From NCBI GenBank assembly GCA_027068365.1, contig JAMOTQ010000014.1, positions 24,001 to 58,271 of the forward strand: 34,271 nt of DNA, given 5' to 3'. The notes beneath the pieces were generated by a model. That model did not search any database. It worked only from the letters and a program-made list of their open reading frames with translations, and was not told the DNA's origin. The translations under genes were made by a program, and so were the position numbers. This DNA is from Methanocaldococcus sp. GTDB taxonomy: Archaea; AGJL01; Methanococci; Methanococcales; Methanocaldococcaceae. Below, piece by piece: positions 1 through 8,527 of the stretch (its first letter is position 1; each line of letters starts with the position of its first letter).

Positions 1-465
1 GATTTAGAGAGTTTATTAGAAAAAGCTGAGGATATGGTTGATGAAAAGACGGAAGAGAGTATAGATGCTATAATGAAAGGAAAATTTACTCTAAATGAGT
101 TGATGACCCAATTAGAGGCAATTGAAAACATGGGTTCAATGAAAAAAATTCTGAGTATGATTCCTGGATTTGGTGGGGGAATGCCCAAAGAACTTTCCCA
201 TTTAACTGAGGCAAAGATAAAGAAATATAAGGTAATTATAAGCTCAATGACTAAGGAAGAGAGAGAAAATCCTAAGATTATTAAGGCATCGAGGATTAGG
301 AGGATTGCAAGGGGTTCTGGAACAACAGAAAATGAGGTTAGGGAGGTTTTGAGATACTATGAAACAACAAAAAATGCCATAGATAAGTTAAGAAAGGGTA
401 AAATGCTAAGAATTGGAGGCCCATTGGGGCAAATATTGAGGCAGTTAATGTATAAAGATATTTAA
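1..465 (+). CDS. srp54: SRP54 signal recognition particle GTPase, C-terminal M domain (5'-truncated by window)
   Basis: The frame is open from base 1, so the gene begins upstream and only its last 154 codons are here. This is the methionine-rich M domain, which binds 7S RNA and the signal peptide during co-translational targeting to the SecYEG translocon. Visible hallmarks are the [21 protein letters not shown] and IPGF segments (finger loop region), the helix-turn-helix RNA-binding segment [11 protein letters not shown], and a methionine/glycine-rich end. The internal ATG at 34 is not a real start because homology continues upstream of it. A T-rich stretch at 478-490 directly after the stop looks like an archaeal termination signal. 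The NG GTPase domain is outside the window. Confidence 0.96.
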   Translation, partial: DLESLLEKAEDMVDEKTEESIDAIMKGKFTLNELMTQLEAIENMGSMKKILSMIPGFGGGMPKELSHLTEAKIKKYKVIISSMTKEERENPKIIKASRIRRIARGSGTTENEVREVLRYYETTKNAIDKLRKGKMLRIGGPLGQILRQLMYKDI

Positions 466-608
466 GATAGGATAATTTCTTTTTTTATTATTTATTTGGC
501 AATTTTAACTTTATATTATATAATTAAATACTTTAAAAGTTTAAAATTTTTATAGCTCTTTTTATATATTTTAGGGATTAAGCTAAAAATTTATAAGAGG
601 TTATGATT

Positions 609-2132
609 ATGAAAACAATCAAAGAAATTAATGAAAAAATAAAAAAAGGAGAGGCAGTAGTTGTAACAGCAGAAGAGATGATAAAAATCGTTGAAGAGGA
701 AGGAGTTAAAAAAGCGGCTGATTATGTTGATGTTGTTACAACTGGGACATTTGGAGCCATGTGTTCATCTGGAGTATTTATAAACTTTGGACATTCAGAC
801 CCGCCAATAAAGATGCTAAAAATATATTTAAACAATGTTGAGGCATATGGTGGATTAGCGGCTGTTGATGCCTATATAGGGGCGGCACAACCAAACGAAG
901 ACCCTGACATAGATATAGATTACGGAGGAGCTCATGTTATAGAGGATTTAGTTAGAGGAAAGGAAGTTGAGCTTTATGCTGAGGGATATACAACTGACTG
1001 CTATCCAAGAAAAGATGTTAATGTAAAAATAACATTGGATGATGTTAATCAGGCAATTATGGTTAATCCAAGGAATTGTTATCAGACCTATCCAGCGGCA
1101 ACAAACAGTAGGGATGAAAAGATATACACATACATGGGTATTTTGCTTCCAGAATATAACAATGTGCATTACTCAGGAGCTGGACAACTAAATCCATTAC
1201 AAAATGATTACAACCCAGAAACAAAATCCTTTAATACAATAGGCATTGGAACAAAGATTTTCTTAGGGGGAGGGATTGGTTATATCATAGGGGAAGGAAC
1301 ACAGCATAACCCACCATTTGGAACATTGATGGTTAAAGGGGACTTAAAGCAAATGGATGCAAGATTTATAAGAGCCGCTACAATGCCAAGATATGGAAGC
1401 ACTTTATACATTGGTTTGGGAATTCCAATTCCTATTTTAAATGAAAAGATAGCTGAGAGATGTGCTATAAAAGATGAAGATATAGAAGTGCCAATTTATG
1501 ATTATGGAACTCCAAGAAGGGATAAGCCATTAATTGCTAAGACAAACTATAAAGTGTTAAGAAGTGGAAAGATAACATTAAATGTAAATATAGATGGGAA
1601 GGATGTTGAAAAGACCGTAAAAACTGGTTCCGTATCAAGTTATAAGATGGCGAGGGAGGTTGCTGAAACACTTAAACAGTGGATTTTGGATGGGAAGTTT
1701 TTACTAACTGAGAGAGTTGGTAAATTAGGAAGAGCTGAAAACAAGCCAATGAAGTCACCAATAACTTTGGTTAAGGATATTTTAAGCAAACCACCAATAA
1801 CCGCCCCAAGTAATATTACAATTATGGAAGCCGCTAAGATTTTGATAAAGCATAATATAAATCATCTTCCAATTGTTGATGAATTTGGGAAATTAATTGG
1901 GATTATTACATCGTGGGATATAGCCAAAGCTCTTGCACAAAACAAGAAGACCATTGAAGAGATTATGACAAGAAATGTTATAACTGCACATGAAGATGAA
2001 CCCGCTGACCATGTTGCAAGAAAGATGAGCAAATATAATATTTCTGGTATTCCTGTGGTTGATGATTATAAGAGAGTTGTTGGAGTTGTAACTTCTGAGG
2101 ACATTTCAAGATTATTCGGAGGGAAAAAATGA
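609..2132 (+). CDS. L-aspartate semialdehyde sulfurtransferase (homocysteine biosynthesis, DUF39 with two CBS domains)
   Basis: The protein has 507 residues: an N-terminal DUF39/HcyS domain (about 1-370) followed by a CBS pair (about 385-505). Family knowledge from Methanosarcina is that this protein, with the NIL-ferredoxin encoded next, converts aspartate semialdehyde to homocysteine using a sulfide-derived persulfide. Two candidate catalytic cysteines are visible: Cys52 in GAMCSSG and Cys131 in TTDCYPR. The CBS motifs [20 protein letters not shown] and [20 protein letters not shown] suggest regulation by an adenosyl ligand, possibly SAM or AMP (inference). I chose ATG 609 over ATG 603 because GAGG at 597-600 touches the first ATG but sits 8 nt before the second. 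The stop overlaps the next start by 4 bp (ATGA), so the two are translationally coupled. Confidence 0.93.
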   Translation: MKTIKEINEKIKKGEAVVVTAEEMIKIVEEEGVKKAADYVDVVTTGTFGAMCSSGVFINFGHSDPPIKMLKIYLNNVEAYGGLAAVDAYIGAAQPNEDPDIDIDYGGAHVIEDLVRGKEVELYAEGYTTDCYPRKDVNVKITLDDVNQAIMVNPRNCYQTYPAATNSRDEKIYTYMGILLPEYNNVHYSGAGQLNPLQNDYNPETKSFNTIGIGTKIFLGGGIGYIIGEGTQHNPPFGTLMVKGDLKQMDARFIRAATMPRYGSTLYIGLGIPIPILNEKIAERCAIKDEDIEVPIYDYGTPRRDKPLIAKTNYKVLRSGKITLNVNIDGKDVEKTVKTGSVSSYKMAREVAETLKQWILDGKFLLTERVGKLGRAENKPMKSPITLVKDILSKPPITAPSNITIMEAAKILIKHNINHLPIVDEFGKLIGIITSWDIAKALAQNKKTIEEIMTRNVITAHEDEPADHVARKMSKYNISGIPVVDDYKRVVGVVTSEDISRLFGGKK

Positions 2133-2524
2133 GGAAGAGAATATACTACTGGACAGATTCAAAGCATATAAATAAGCCAGTTATCTCCGATACAATATTA
2201 AATACAGGAGTTAAGATAAACATATTAAAGGCCAAGGTAGAGCCACAAGAGGCATTTTTAATATTGGAATTGTTTGGTAGCAAAGAAACAATAGAAAAAG
2301 CTTTAAATTATTTATCAAAATTTGGTGAAGTTGAAGAAATCTCCAAAGTTATAAAAAGGGATTTGGAAAAGTGTGTGCATTGTGGTTGTTGTATAACCCA
2401 ATGCCCAATAAATGCAATATATATGGATGAAGATTATAGCGTGATATTTAAAGAAGAGGAATGTGTTGGATGCAAAAATTGTGTAAAGGCATGTCCATTT
2501 AAAGCAATTGAGATTATTGAATAA
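2129..2524 (+). CDS. NIL-domain ferredoxin partner of the homocysteine-forming sulfurtransferase
   Basis: The protein has 131 residues: an N-terminal ACT-like NIL domain (about 1-80) and a C-terminal dicluster ferredoxin. The two cluster motifs are [11 protein letters not shown] and [11 protein letters not shown], each followed by a proline or shortly before one, as in 2[4Fe-4S] ferredoxins. It overlaps the upstream gene by ATGA. Known archaeal counterparts are needed together with the DUF39-CBS protein for homocysteine synthesis, presumably supplying electrons to reduce a persulfide or disulfide intermediate. A NIL domain is also found on methionine importer ATPases, where it senses methionine, so feedback sensing is possible (inference). 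No other gene follows before the CRISPR leader. Confidence 0.92.
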   Translation: MRKRIYYWTDSKHINKPVISDTILNTGVKINILKAKVEPQEAFLILELFGSKETIEKALNYLSKFGEVEEISKVIKRDLEKCVHCGCCITQCPINAIYMDEDYSVIFKEEECVGCKNCVKACPFKAIEIIE

Positions 2525-2915
2525 TTTAATACCTCAGTTACTTTATAATTAAATCTTGTGGAAAGGGTTTTATTACAAATTTAAAGATTTTTAATCTTTT
2601 ATTTTTTAATTTTAAGGTTTTTTATCAAATTTCTAAGGGTAGGGTATTTTAATGATTTTATTTATTTGGATGTATTAAATTAATGAGATTTTTAAAGAAT
2701 TTTAGTTAATTATTTTTAGTTTGAGATTTCCACAACAATTAATTTCTATTTTGAAAATTAGAGGTTTTAAAGTTCTTTTTATAATTGTAGGGAAAAGTTT
2801 AAATATTAGTGAGGGTATATAAATAAAGGTAGTTATCTACCCTTCGACAAAAATGGTATAGAAAAGCTTAAATATTAGGAGTGAATAAAATAGTTATATC
2901 TCGAATGATTGCCCT
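2525..2915 (+). promoter_or_regulatory. CRISPR leader region
   Basis: This is 391 bp of very AT-rich, T-run-rich sequence with no credible gene between the ferredoxin stop and the first CRISPR repeat. It lies at the end of the array opposite the degenerate repeat, which is where a leader belongs. TATA-like stretches occur at 2816-2826 (TATATAAATAA). The last 130 bp contain an imperfect direct repeat (2792-2809 and 2861-2878). The transcription start of pre-crRNA is inferred, not seen. Confidence 0.75.
2792..2878. repeat. Imperfect direct repeat within the CRISPR leader (18 bp, period 69)
   Basis: GAAAAGTTTAAATATTAG at 2792-2809 recurs as GAAAAGCTTAAATATTAG at 2861-2878 with one mismatch. Both copies are followed by GAG- and TATA-rich sequence and a GTTAT motif (2832 and 2892), so the likeness continues loosely for about 45 bp. 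It may be a duplicated leader segment or two binding sites for adaptation proteins or a regulator (inference). Confidence 0.8.
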
Positions 2916-4207
2916 GTTAAAATCAGACCGTTTCGGTATGGAAATATTCTTCCCAAGTAGGCAACTTTCTAAACACTTTAAATGTTAAAATCAGACCGTT
3001 TCGGTATGGAAATTTCATACTGGATTGATAAACACGTAGCTATGTGGCTGAAAATAGTTAAAATCAGACCGTTTCGGTATGGAAATTACTGTTTATATAA
3101 CTGGTCATCTTTTAACAGTTTTTCAATTTCAGTTAAAATCAGACCGTTTCGGTATGGAAATTACTGTTTATATAACTGGTCATCTTTTAACAGTTTTTCA
3201 ATTTCAGTTAAAATCAGACCGTTTCGGTATGGAAATTTAAGTTTTTTATTTAAGAAAAAAGTAGTGGCGGTTTTGTTAAAATCAGACCGTTTCGGTATGG
3301 AAATCATCTTCACTATCGCAATACATTGCAGGACCGGAGTATTCTAGTTAAAATCAGACCGTTTCGGTATGGAAATCTTGTTTATCTTTATCTAAAGAGA
3401 ATCTCAGAAAATACTGTTAAAATCAGACCGTTTCGGTATGGAAATATAAGCTTAAAAAGTTGAAAAAAAAGCTTTTATGTAAATTGTTAAAATCAGACCG
3501 TTTCGGTATGGAAATATAGTAATTGGAAAAGTAAATAATCAATCAAGGGAGGGTTAAAATCAGACCGTTTCGGTATGGAAATGAGTGTAAAAATTGTTTA
3601 GATAGGTTAAGAAATGATACGGGTTAAAATCAGACCGTTTCGGTATGGAAATATTTTTCAAAATCCAAGTAATTATGACCCAAATGAAGGTTAAAATCAG
3701 ACCGTTTCGGTATGGAAATAAGAAACGTCAGACTATTGGAAGATATACATATACACAGTTAAAATCAGACCGTTTCGGTATGGAAATTCTTATTTTGTAA
3801 TACAACGCTTTTAAAATCTCGTTGTTAAAATCAGACCGTTTCGGTATGGAAATTCTTATTTTGTAATACAACGCTTTTAAAATCTCGTTGTTAAAATCAG
3901 ACCGTTTCGGTATGGAAATTTATTTCTACTAACTTTACCATTTTTATCACCCGTTTTTTTGTTAAAATCAGACCGTTTCGGTATGGAAATATTATCTTTA
4001 TTCCTCCAAACAAACCTATTATATTTACTTCGTGTTAAAATCAGACCGTTTCGGTATGGAAATATATCGTGTAACTTGAATAATATATCTATTAACTCGT
4101 GTTAAAATCAGACCGTTTCGGTATGGAAATGGGAAAGCTTGTGCGGCGATAATGCTCCCAATAATGAGAGCATTATCGTTAAAATCAGACCGTTTCGGTA
4201 TGAAAAT
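2916..4207 (+). CRISPR. CRISPR array: 19 repeats of 30 nt, 18 spacers
   Basis: Repeats start at 2916, 2984, 3057, 3132, 3207, 3275, 3347, 3416, 3486, 3553, 3623, 3690, 3758, 3824, 3890, 3961, 4034, 4101 and 4178. Eighteen are identical; the last carries G to A at repeat position 26 (GTATGGAAAT becomes GTATGAAAAT), marking the leader-distal end. The repeat begins GTTAAAATCAGACC, contains the short hairpin ACCG-TTT-CGGT and ends ATGGAAAT, which would be the crRNA 5' tag after Cas6-type cleavage. Spacers are 36-47 nt. Spacers 3 and 4 (3087-3131, 3162-3206) are identical, as are spacers 13 and 14 (3788-3823, 3854-3889). There are no cas genes nearby, so processing must depend on proteins encoded elsewhere. 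The repeat closely resembles those I remember from M. jannaschii. Confidence 0.99.
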
Positions 4208-4244
4208 CTTCTAAGTTTTCTAATGTCTTTAAAAAAGTTAAATC

Positions 4245-4261
4245 AAACCTCTTAGAGGTTT
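4245..4261. terminator. Perfect inverted repeat between CRISPR array and antiporter gene, candidate bidirectional terminator
   Basis: AAACCTCT at 4245-4252 and AGAGGTTT at 4254-4261 form perfect 8-bp arms around a single T. The site sits 37 bp after the last repeat and 31 bp before the convergent antiporter stop, so it could end both transcripts or protect 3' ends. Archaeal termination mostly uses T-runs rather than hairpins, so function is inferred. A loop of one base means it could equally be a dyad protein-binding site. Confidence 0.5.
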
Positions 4262-4292
4262 AAATTTGGCACTAATATAAAATAAAATTGTA

Positions 4293-5456
4293 TTAATTAA
4301 CTTTTTTATCATATTTTGCAACAAATATGTGTTTTATTGCTATTGGAGTTATTGTAGCAGTAATTACAGAGAGGGCTACAATTGTTACAAATATCTCATT
4401 CCCTATTAAACCAAGTTCTCTCCCAATTGATGCCGCTACCAACGAAGCTGAAATTTTTGGAACAGTTAATAATCCTCCGATAATATTTTTCATCCTATCA
4501 AAACCTAAAACTCTTAAAGCCATGGAGCCAGAGATGAATTTCAATGCCACTGCTGAAATTAATGTAATCAAAAAAAGTTCTAAATTACTTAAATCAAATA
4601 TAACCCTTATATTTGTCTCCATTCCTAAAACTAAAAAGAATATTGGTATAAAGAAACCATAGCCAATTGCATTTAAATTTTTGTTTAAAAGTTCATCATG
4701 CTCTTTCTTAGTTAATGCCTCACTAACAGCAACACCACAGATAAAAGCTCCAACTATTGGATGAATTCCAATAGCTTCCCCAACTATTATGGTAATAAAG
4801 ATGATAAACAAAACGTAGTGTATTCTTTGGGCATGAAGCTTTTCAAATAATTTAAGTATGTATTTTGATAAAAATGGAATAGATACCAGCAATATAATTA
4901 TATACATTAATGACTCTAATAAAAACATTCCAATATCGTCCCCACCAGTTCCTAATTTTATAACAACTGACAATAAAAGGAGTGTAAGTAAATCAACTAT
5001 AATTGTGCCACTTAAAATTATAGTCCCTAACCTTGTTTTAACCATTTTTAACTCATCTAATATGGCATATACAATAGCAACTGAGTGAGATGCAAAGATT
5101 ACAGCATACAACAAACTCCCAATAAATCCCAAGCCCAAATACTGCCCAATTAGATAACCACCAAATCCAGGAATCAACAATGAAAACAAGCTCAAAATTA
5201 GAGAGTTTTTAAACTCTTGCTTTAAAGTTTCATTATCTACTTCTAAACCAGCTAAAAACATTAACATAATTGCCCCAAAATCCGCAAGCACTTTTAATGT
5301 CTCATCTACCTGCAATATATTTAACCCATAAGGTCCTATAATAATCCCTGCAATCATAATGGATGTTATGGCAGGGATGTTAAATTTCTTTAATAGATTT
5401 GGCACAATGAAGATTATTGATAATACTATAAAAAACACATAATAATAACTTTCCAT
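4293..5456 (-). CDS. Na+/H+ antiporter, CPA2 (KefB/NapA) family
   Basis: This 387-residue, highly hydrophobic protein has about 12 membrane segments and no cytosolic TrkA-N domain, so it is the transporter core only. The pattern PAITSIMIAGIIIGPYGLNIL near residue 30, MLMFLAGLEVD near 65 and the IHPIVGAFICGVAVSE segment near 230 are typical of CPA2 exchangers. The likely role is sodium expulsion or pH homeostasis in the cytoplasmic membrane of a marine hyperthermophile. GGTGGGGT precedes the ATG. The gene is convergent with the CRISPR array and divergent from diphthine synthase. It corresponds, from memory, to the second of three such antiporters in M. jannaschii; ion specificity cannot be read from sequence. 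Confidence 0.9.
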   Translation of the reverse strand: MESYYYVFFIVLSIIFIVPNLLKKFNIPAITSIMIAGIIIGPYGLNILQVDETLKVLADFGAIMLMFLAGLEVDNETLKQEFKNSLILSLFSLLIPGFGGYLIGQYLGLGFIGSLLYAVIFASHSVAIVYAILDELKMVKTRLGTIILSGTIIVDLLTLLLLSVVIKLGTGGDDIGMFLLESLMYIIILLVSIPFLSKYILKLFEKLHAQRIHYVLFIIFITIIVGEAIGIHPIVGAFICGVAVSEALTKKEHDELLNKNLNAIGYGFFIPIFFLVLGMETNIRVIFDLSNLELFLITLISAVALKFISGSMALRVLGFDRMKNIIGGLLTVPKISASLVAASIGRELGLIGNEIFVTIVALSVITATITPIAIKHIFVAKYDKKVN

Positions 5457-5502
5457 TACCCCACCATTAAAATTTTGATTGTTAGGTTAGGGAATTATTT
5501 AG

Positions 5503-5510
5503 TATATAAT
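5503..5510 (+). promoter_or_regulatory. TATA box for diphthine synthase gene
   Basis: TATATAAT lies about 34 bp before the ATG at 5541 in the 84-bp divergent gap with the antiporter gene. Transcription from it would start near 5527-5532, giving a very short leader that may just include the GGTGAT ribosome binding site at 5531-5536. Confidence 0.55.
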
Positions 5511-5540
5511 CCTTTTGCTAATTAAAAAATGGTGATATAC

Positions 5541-6314
5541 ATGCTAATCTTGGCTGGTTTGGGACTTTATGATGAGAATGATATAACACTAAAAACCTTA
5601 AAATTTGCCAAAAAAGCAGATAAAATTTATGCTGAGTTTTACACCGCAGTTTTAACTGGAACTACAATTGAAAAGATAGAAGAGGTTTTAGGTAAAAAGA
5701 TTCATGTTTTAAGTAGAAAAGATGTTGAATATGAAGGATATAAGTTGATAGAAGAGGCAAAAGATAAAAACATAATGTTTCTAACTGCTGGTGACCCAAT
5801 GGTTGCCACAACACACGTAGATTTAGCAATAGAGGCAAAAAAGAAAGGGATTGAAGTTTTAATTATAAATGCTCCATCAATTTACTCAGCTGTTGGAATT
5901 ACTGGATTACAGTTATATAAATTTGGTAGGACTGCATCAATTGTATTTCCAGAAGAAAACTACTTTCCAGAAACTCCATACAATGTAATAAAGGAAAACT
6001 TGGAGAGAGGGTTACATACTCTCTGCTTGTTAGACATTAGAGTTGATGAAGATGAAAAAAGGTTTATGACGGCAAATGAGGGCTTAAAAATATTATTGGA
6101 ATTGGAAAATAGGAAGAAAGAGGGAATTATAAATGAGGATACAAAAGCTGTTGTAGTTGCAAGAGCTGGAAGTTTAAAACCAAAACTTGTTTATGGAAAA
6201 ATAAAAGATTTAATTAATTATGATTTTGGAAAGCCATTACATTGTATAATAATCCCAGGAAAACTCCATTTTATGGAAAAAGATGCGTTAAAATACCTAT
6301 GTGAAAATATTTAA
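5541..6314 (+). CDS. dphB: Diphthine synthase (S-adenosylmethionine-dependent)
   Basis: The enzyme methylates the modified histidine of elongation factor 2 several times during diphthamide synthesis. The protein has 257 residues, the usual family length, and begins MLILAGLGLYDENDIT, the typical N-terminus of the tetrapyrrole-methylase fold. The glycine-rich loop LTAGDPMVATTH (about residues 83-94) and NAPSIYSAVGITGLQLYKFGR are characteristic. I chose the ATG at 5541 because GGTGAT ends 4 nt before it; an in-frame ATG at 5529 has no ribosome site and would add four residues (MVIY). The gene is convergent with the polyamine synthase gene, with only 8 bp between stops, filled by a T-run. Confidence 0.96.
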   Translation: MLILAGLGLYDENDITLKTLKFAKKADKIYAEFYTAVLTGTTIEKIEEVLGKKIHVLSRKDVEYEGYKLIEEAKDKNIMFLTAGDPMVATTHVDLAIEAKKKGIEVLIINAPSIYSAVGITGLQLYKFGRTASIVFPEENYFPETPYNVIKENLERGLHTLCLLDIRVDEDEKRFMTANEGLKILLELENRKKEGIINEDTKAVVVARAGSLKPKLVYGKIKDLINYDFGKPLHCIIIPGKLHFMEKDALKYLCENI

Positions 6315-6322
6315 AAATTTTT

Positions 6323-7381
6323 TTATGTTGTTGAACTTTCAGCATCGTTGTATAACTCATCTCCAACATCTACCTCTTCCTCAAACCCTCTGCTATCTTT
6401 CAATGTCTCTATTCTGAACATATATGACTTATACCAAATATCTTCTGGTTTTTTCTTTATTGGAGCTAATTTCCAAGCTCTTGTTTCCTCTTCATAACCC
6501 CAATTTACGTAGTGGTTGAAATTCCTTATTATGTCAGTTATAACCACATTGAAGTCATTTATCAATGTTCTTTGAATCTCTCTCCACTTATCCAATGAAC
6601 TTTCTCTCCTTGTAATTCCAAAGTAACCAGCTCTTCTCTCTCCTTTTAATGCTGATATTCCTCTCCCAATGAATGTTTTTACAGCATAGACGGTTTCTGG
6701 TGGGTCAGTTATAAAGGTATCAAACGCTCTGCTGTATTTCTCTGGAAGTGGCTTTCTTAAATCTAATGTTATAACCTCTATGTTTTTATAGTTTAATTGT
6801 TCAGCAACCTCTTTTATGAAGTTGATTAATCTATCATCAATATCAACAACAACGATTTTTCTTGGAAGATTTGAGAGCATTAAGGCAATGCTTGTTAAAT
6901 CGTCATCTCCTAAGACCAAAACATCCTTATTGAATAAATCTCCCCTTGAATTCATCAATGCAATTCTTGAAATTGTGCATTCAGCAGTTACAAAACCCTG
7001 GTCGTATTCGTGTTTTGGCATTGGTCTATTTTTAACAATCTCTTTAAATCTCTCCAATAAATCTTTGTAGTTCTTTAAAGAAACTCCTCTTCCTTCACAA
7101 CACTCGCAAACACTATCGTCTTTTTTACCAATTCCATAATTTTTTATAAATTCATTTCCTTTTTCAGTAAATTCTATTCCTTCATTAGTTATTTTTACTA
7201 AACCTTCTCCCTCTAAAACTCTTATAATGTCAGCAACCAATGGTAGTGGCTCTTCACTCAAATCAACAATCTTCCAAAAATCGCTGGTTGTTAAAATAGC
7301 TGATAAAACACTCTCAACTGATTTATCATATACTGGAATTTCTGATTTCGCTTTAACCTTCTCTAAGATTCTCTCCATCAT
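6323..7381 (-). CDS. bpsA: N4-bis(aminopropyl)spermidine synthase (branched-chain polyamine synthase)
   Basis: The 352-residue protein has an N-terminal winged-helix-like domain (about 1-85), a cysteine cluster VCECCEGRG (Cys92, 94, 95) and a C-terminal Rossmann aminopropyltransferase domain. The family's GDDD (158-161) and DPPE (226-229) catalytic motifs are present. Known homologues make branched quaternary polyamines that stabilise nucleic acids at high temperature, using decarboxylated SAM as donor. The start overlaps the QueD stop as ATGA, and AGGTGA lies directly upstream; a second ATG one codon later is equally possible. The acidic C-terminal tail (EEEVDVGDELYNDAESS) is typical of BpsA. 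Confidence 0.93.
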   Translation of the reverse strand: MMERILEKVKAKSEIPVYDKSVESVLSAILTTSDFWKIVDLSEEPLPLVADIIRVLEGEGLVKITNEGIEFTEKGNEFIKNYGIGKKDDSVCECCEGRGVSLKNYKDLLERFKEIVKNRPMPKHEYDQGFVTAECTISRIALMNSRGDLFNKDVLVLGDDDLTSIALMLSNLPRKIVVVDIDDRLINFIKEVAEQLNYKNIEVITLDLRKPLPEKYSRAFDTFITDPPETVYAVKTFIGRGISALKGERRAGYFGITRRESSLDKWREIQRTLINDFNVVITDIIRNFNHYVNWGYEEETRAWKLAPIKKKPEDIWYKSYMFRIETLKDSRGFEEEVDVGDELYNDAESSTT

Positions 7382-7869
7382 TTCACCTCTAAATATTTTC
7401 TATAACAAGCTCCCTGACCTATCCCTTCATTGATAGATACCTCTATCCAGTTTATATTAGAAAAACCGAGGTTTTTTAATCTATCTGCTATTTCATTAGC
7501 AAAATACACTGCCAAATCTTCGGCAGTAGTTGAGGGAATAGGTAATAAAATGATATCTTCAACAGGAATACAGTATTCTTTATTCTCATATTTAAAGTAT
7601 AATGTTTTATCCCTTAACTCATAATAAACTTTTTCATGATTTTTTGGAAGTATTAACTTGTGGTCTAACTTATCACAAATCTCTTTTACAATCTTTTTAA
7701 TTATTTTAAAATCACAGACAAACTTGAACTTTCCAGCCCTCTCTCCATAAAGTTTTACATCCACATAATAAGAATGCCCATGTATAACCCCACAAGTTGG
7801 ATGACCAAATACAATATGGGCTGATGAAAACCTCAAACCTGCATGCAATCCATTCAACTCCAACATCAT
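7378..7869 (-). CDS. queD: 6-pyruvoyl-tetrahydropterin synthase family protein, QueD-like
   Basis: The 163-residue protein has zinc-binding histidines His18 (SSAH), His30 and His32 (IHGH), and the CxxxHGH motif (Cys26-His32) that marks 6-carboxytetrahydropterin synthase. A TAED segment and a C-terminal INEGIGQGACYRK complete the PTPS pattern. In archaea this activity feeds 7-deazaguanine synthesis for archaeosine in tRNA. A role in folate-type pterin synthesis cannot be excluded. It lies between the homoaconitase small subunit gene and bpsA on the same strand, overlapping bpsA by 4 bp, so it is probably co-translated with it; the functional link may only be thermostable RNA maintenance (inference). 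Confidence 0.85.
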   Translation of the reverse strand: MMLELNGLHAGLRFSSAHIVFGHPTCGVIHGHSYYVDVKLYGERAGKFKFVCDFKIIKKIVKEICDKLDHKLILPKNHEKVYYELRDKTLYFKYENKEYCIPVEDIILLPIPSTTAEDLAVYFANEIADRLKNLGFSNINWIEVSINEGIGQGACYRKYLEVK

Positions 7870-7884
7870 GCTTTTACACCCAAA

Positions 7885-8394
7885 TTAATTATTTTTAATC
7901 TTATTCTGCCCCTCAGTTTTTCTTTTTAGATAATTAACTAAGCCACCAGCAGATAATATTTCCCTTTCTAAACCTTTTGGTGTCTCACATTCTATTGTCT
8001 TATTTTTGTTGATTATTTTAATCTCTTCCTTATCTAAATCAATCTCAACTATATCCCCATCCTCAATCTCATCGGTATTTGCTATTATTGGAATTAAACC
8101 AACATTAATGGCATTCCTGTAAAATATCCTTGCAAAACTCTTTGCTATCACTGCCTTAATTCCACAGTATTTTATTGCTATAACTGCCTGTTCTCTACTT
8201 GAACCACATCCAAAGTTCTCCCCAGCAACAATAACATCTCCTTCTTTAACCTTCTTTGGGAAATTTTCATCTATTCCAGCCATACAGTGTGAAGCCAATT
8301 CATAAGGGTCAGTAGTTCTTAAATAAGGTCCTGGAATTATTGCATCTGTGTCTACATCATCTCCAAATTTGTGGGCTCTTCCTTTAATAATCAT
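7885..8394 (-). CDS. hacB: Homoaconitase small subunit (methanogen HACN)
   Basis: The 169-residue swivelling-domain protein belongs to the LeuD/HacB group. [13 protein letters not shown] carries the conserved CGSSRE substrate-binding motif. The specificity loop reads PYLRT (residues 23-27); in characterised Methanocaldococcus proteins YLRT marks homoaconitase, whereas isopropylmalate isomerase has YLVM. It would pair with a large subunit encoded elsewhere and act in 2-oxosuberate synthesis for coenzyme B. I chose the ATG at 8394: GGTGAT ends 5 nt before it and [17 protein letters not shown] is the family N-terminus. A longer frame to 8457 adds a non-conserved hydrophobic stretch. It is followed 15 bp later by queD. 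Confidence 0.9.
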   Translation of the reverse strand: MIIKGRAHKFGDDVDTDAIIPGPYLRTTDPYELASHCMAGIDENFPKKVKEGDVIVAGENFGCGSSREQAVIAIKYCGIKAVIAKSFARIFYRNAINVGLIPIIANTDEIEDGDIVEIDLDKEEIKIINKNKTIECETPKGLEREILSAGGLVNYLKRKTEGQNKIKNN

Positions 8395-8527
8395 TTTTAT
8401 CACCAAAAACATTATTTTAATTTGTTTTAATGTGATTTTAAATTTTAAAAGAGACAATATTTACCAAATTAAAATTTCTTTTGGAAAAATAAATAAAACA
8501 GCTTTGCTATAAAAAGTTTATTATTTA

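Noticed and set aside
2982-3347. Open frame of 121 codons across the CRISPR array
   Set aside because: It is made of translated repeats and spacers, with the same peptide (IRPFRYGN) recurring at each repeat; not a gene.
2525-4292. Search for cas genes or a toxin-antitoxin pair near the array
   Set aside because: No frame in the leader or downstream gap encodes a recognisable protein; the flanking genes are homocysteine and antiporter genes.
8395-8457. 21-residue hydrophobic extension of the homoaconitase small subunit
   Set aside because: Not part of the family, and a GGTGAT ribosome site lies directly before the ATG at 8394.
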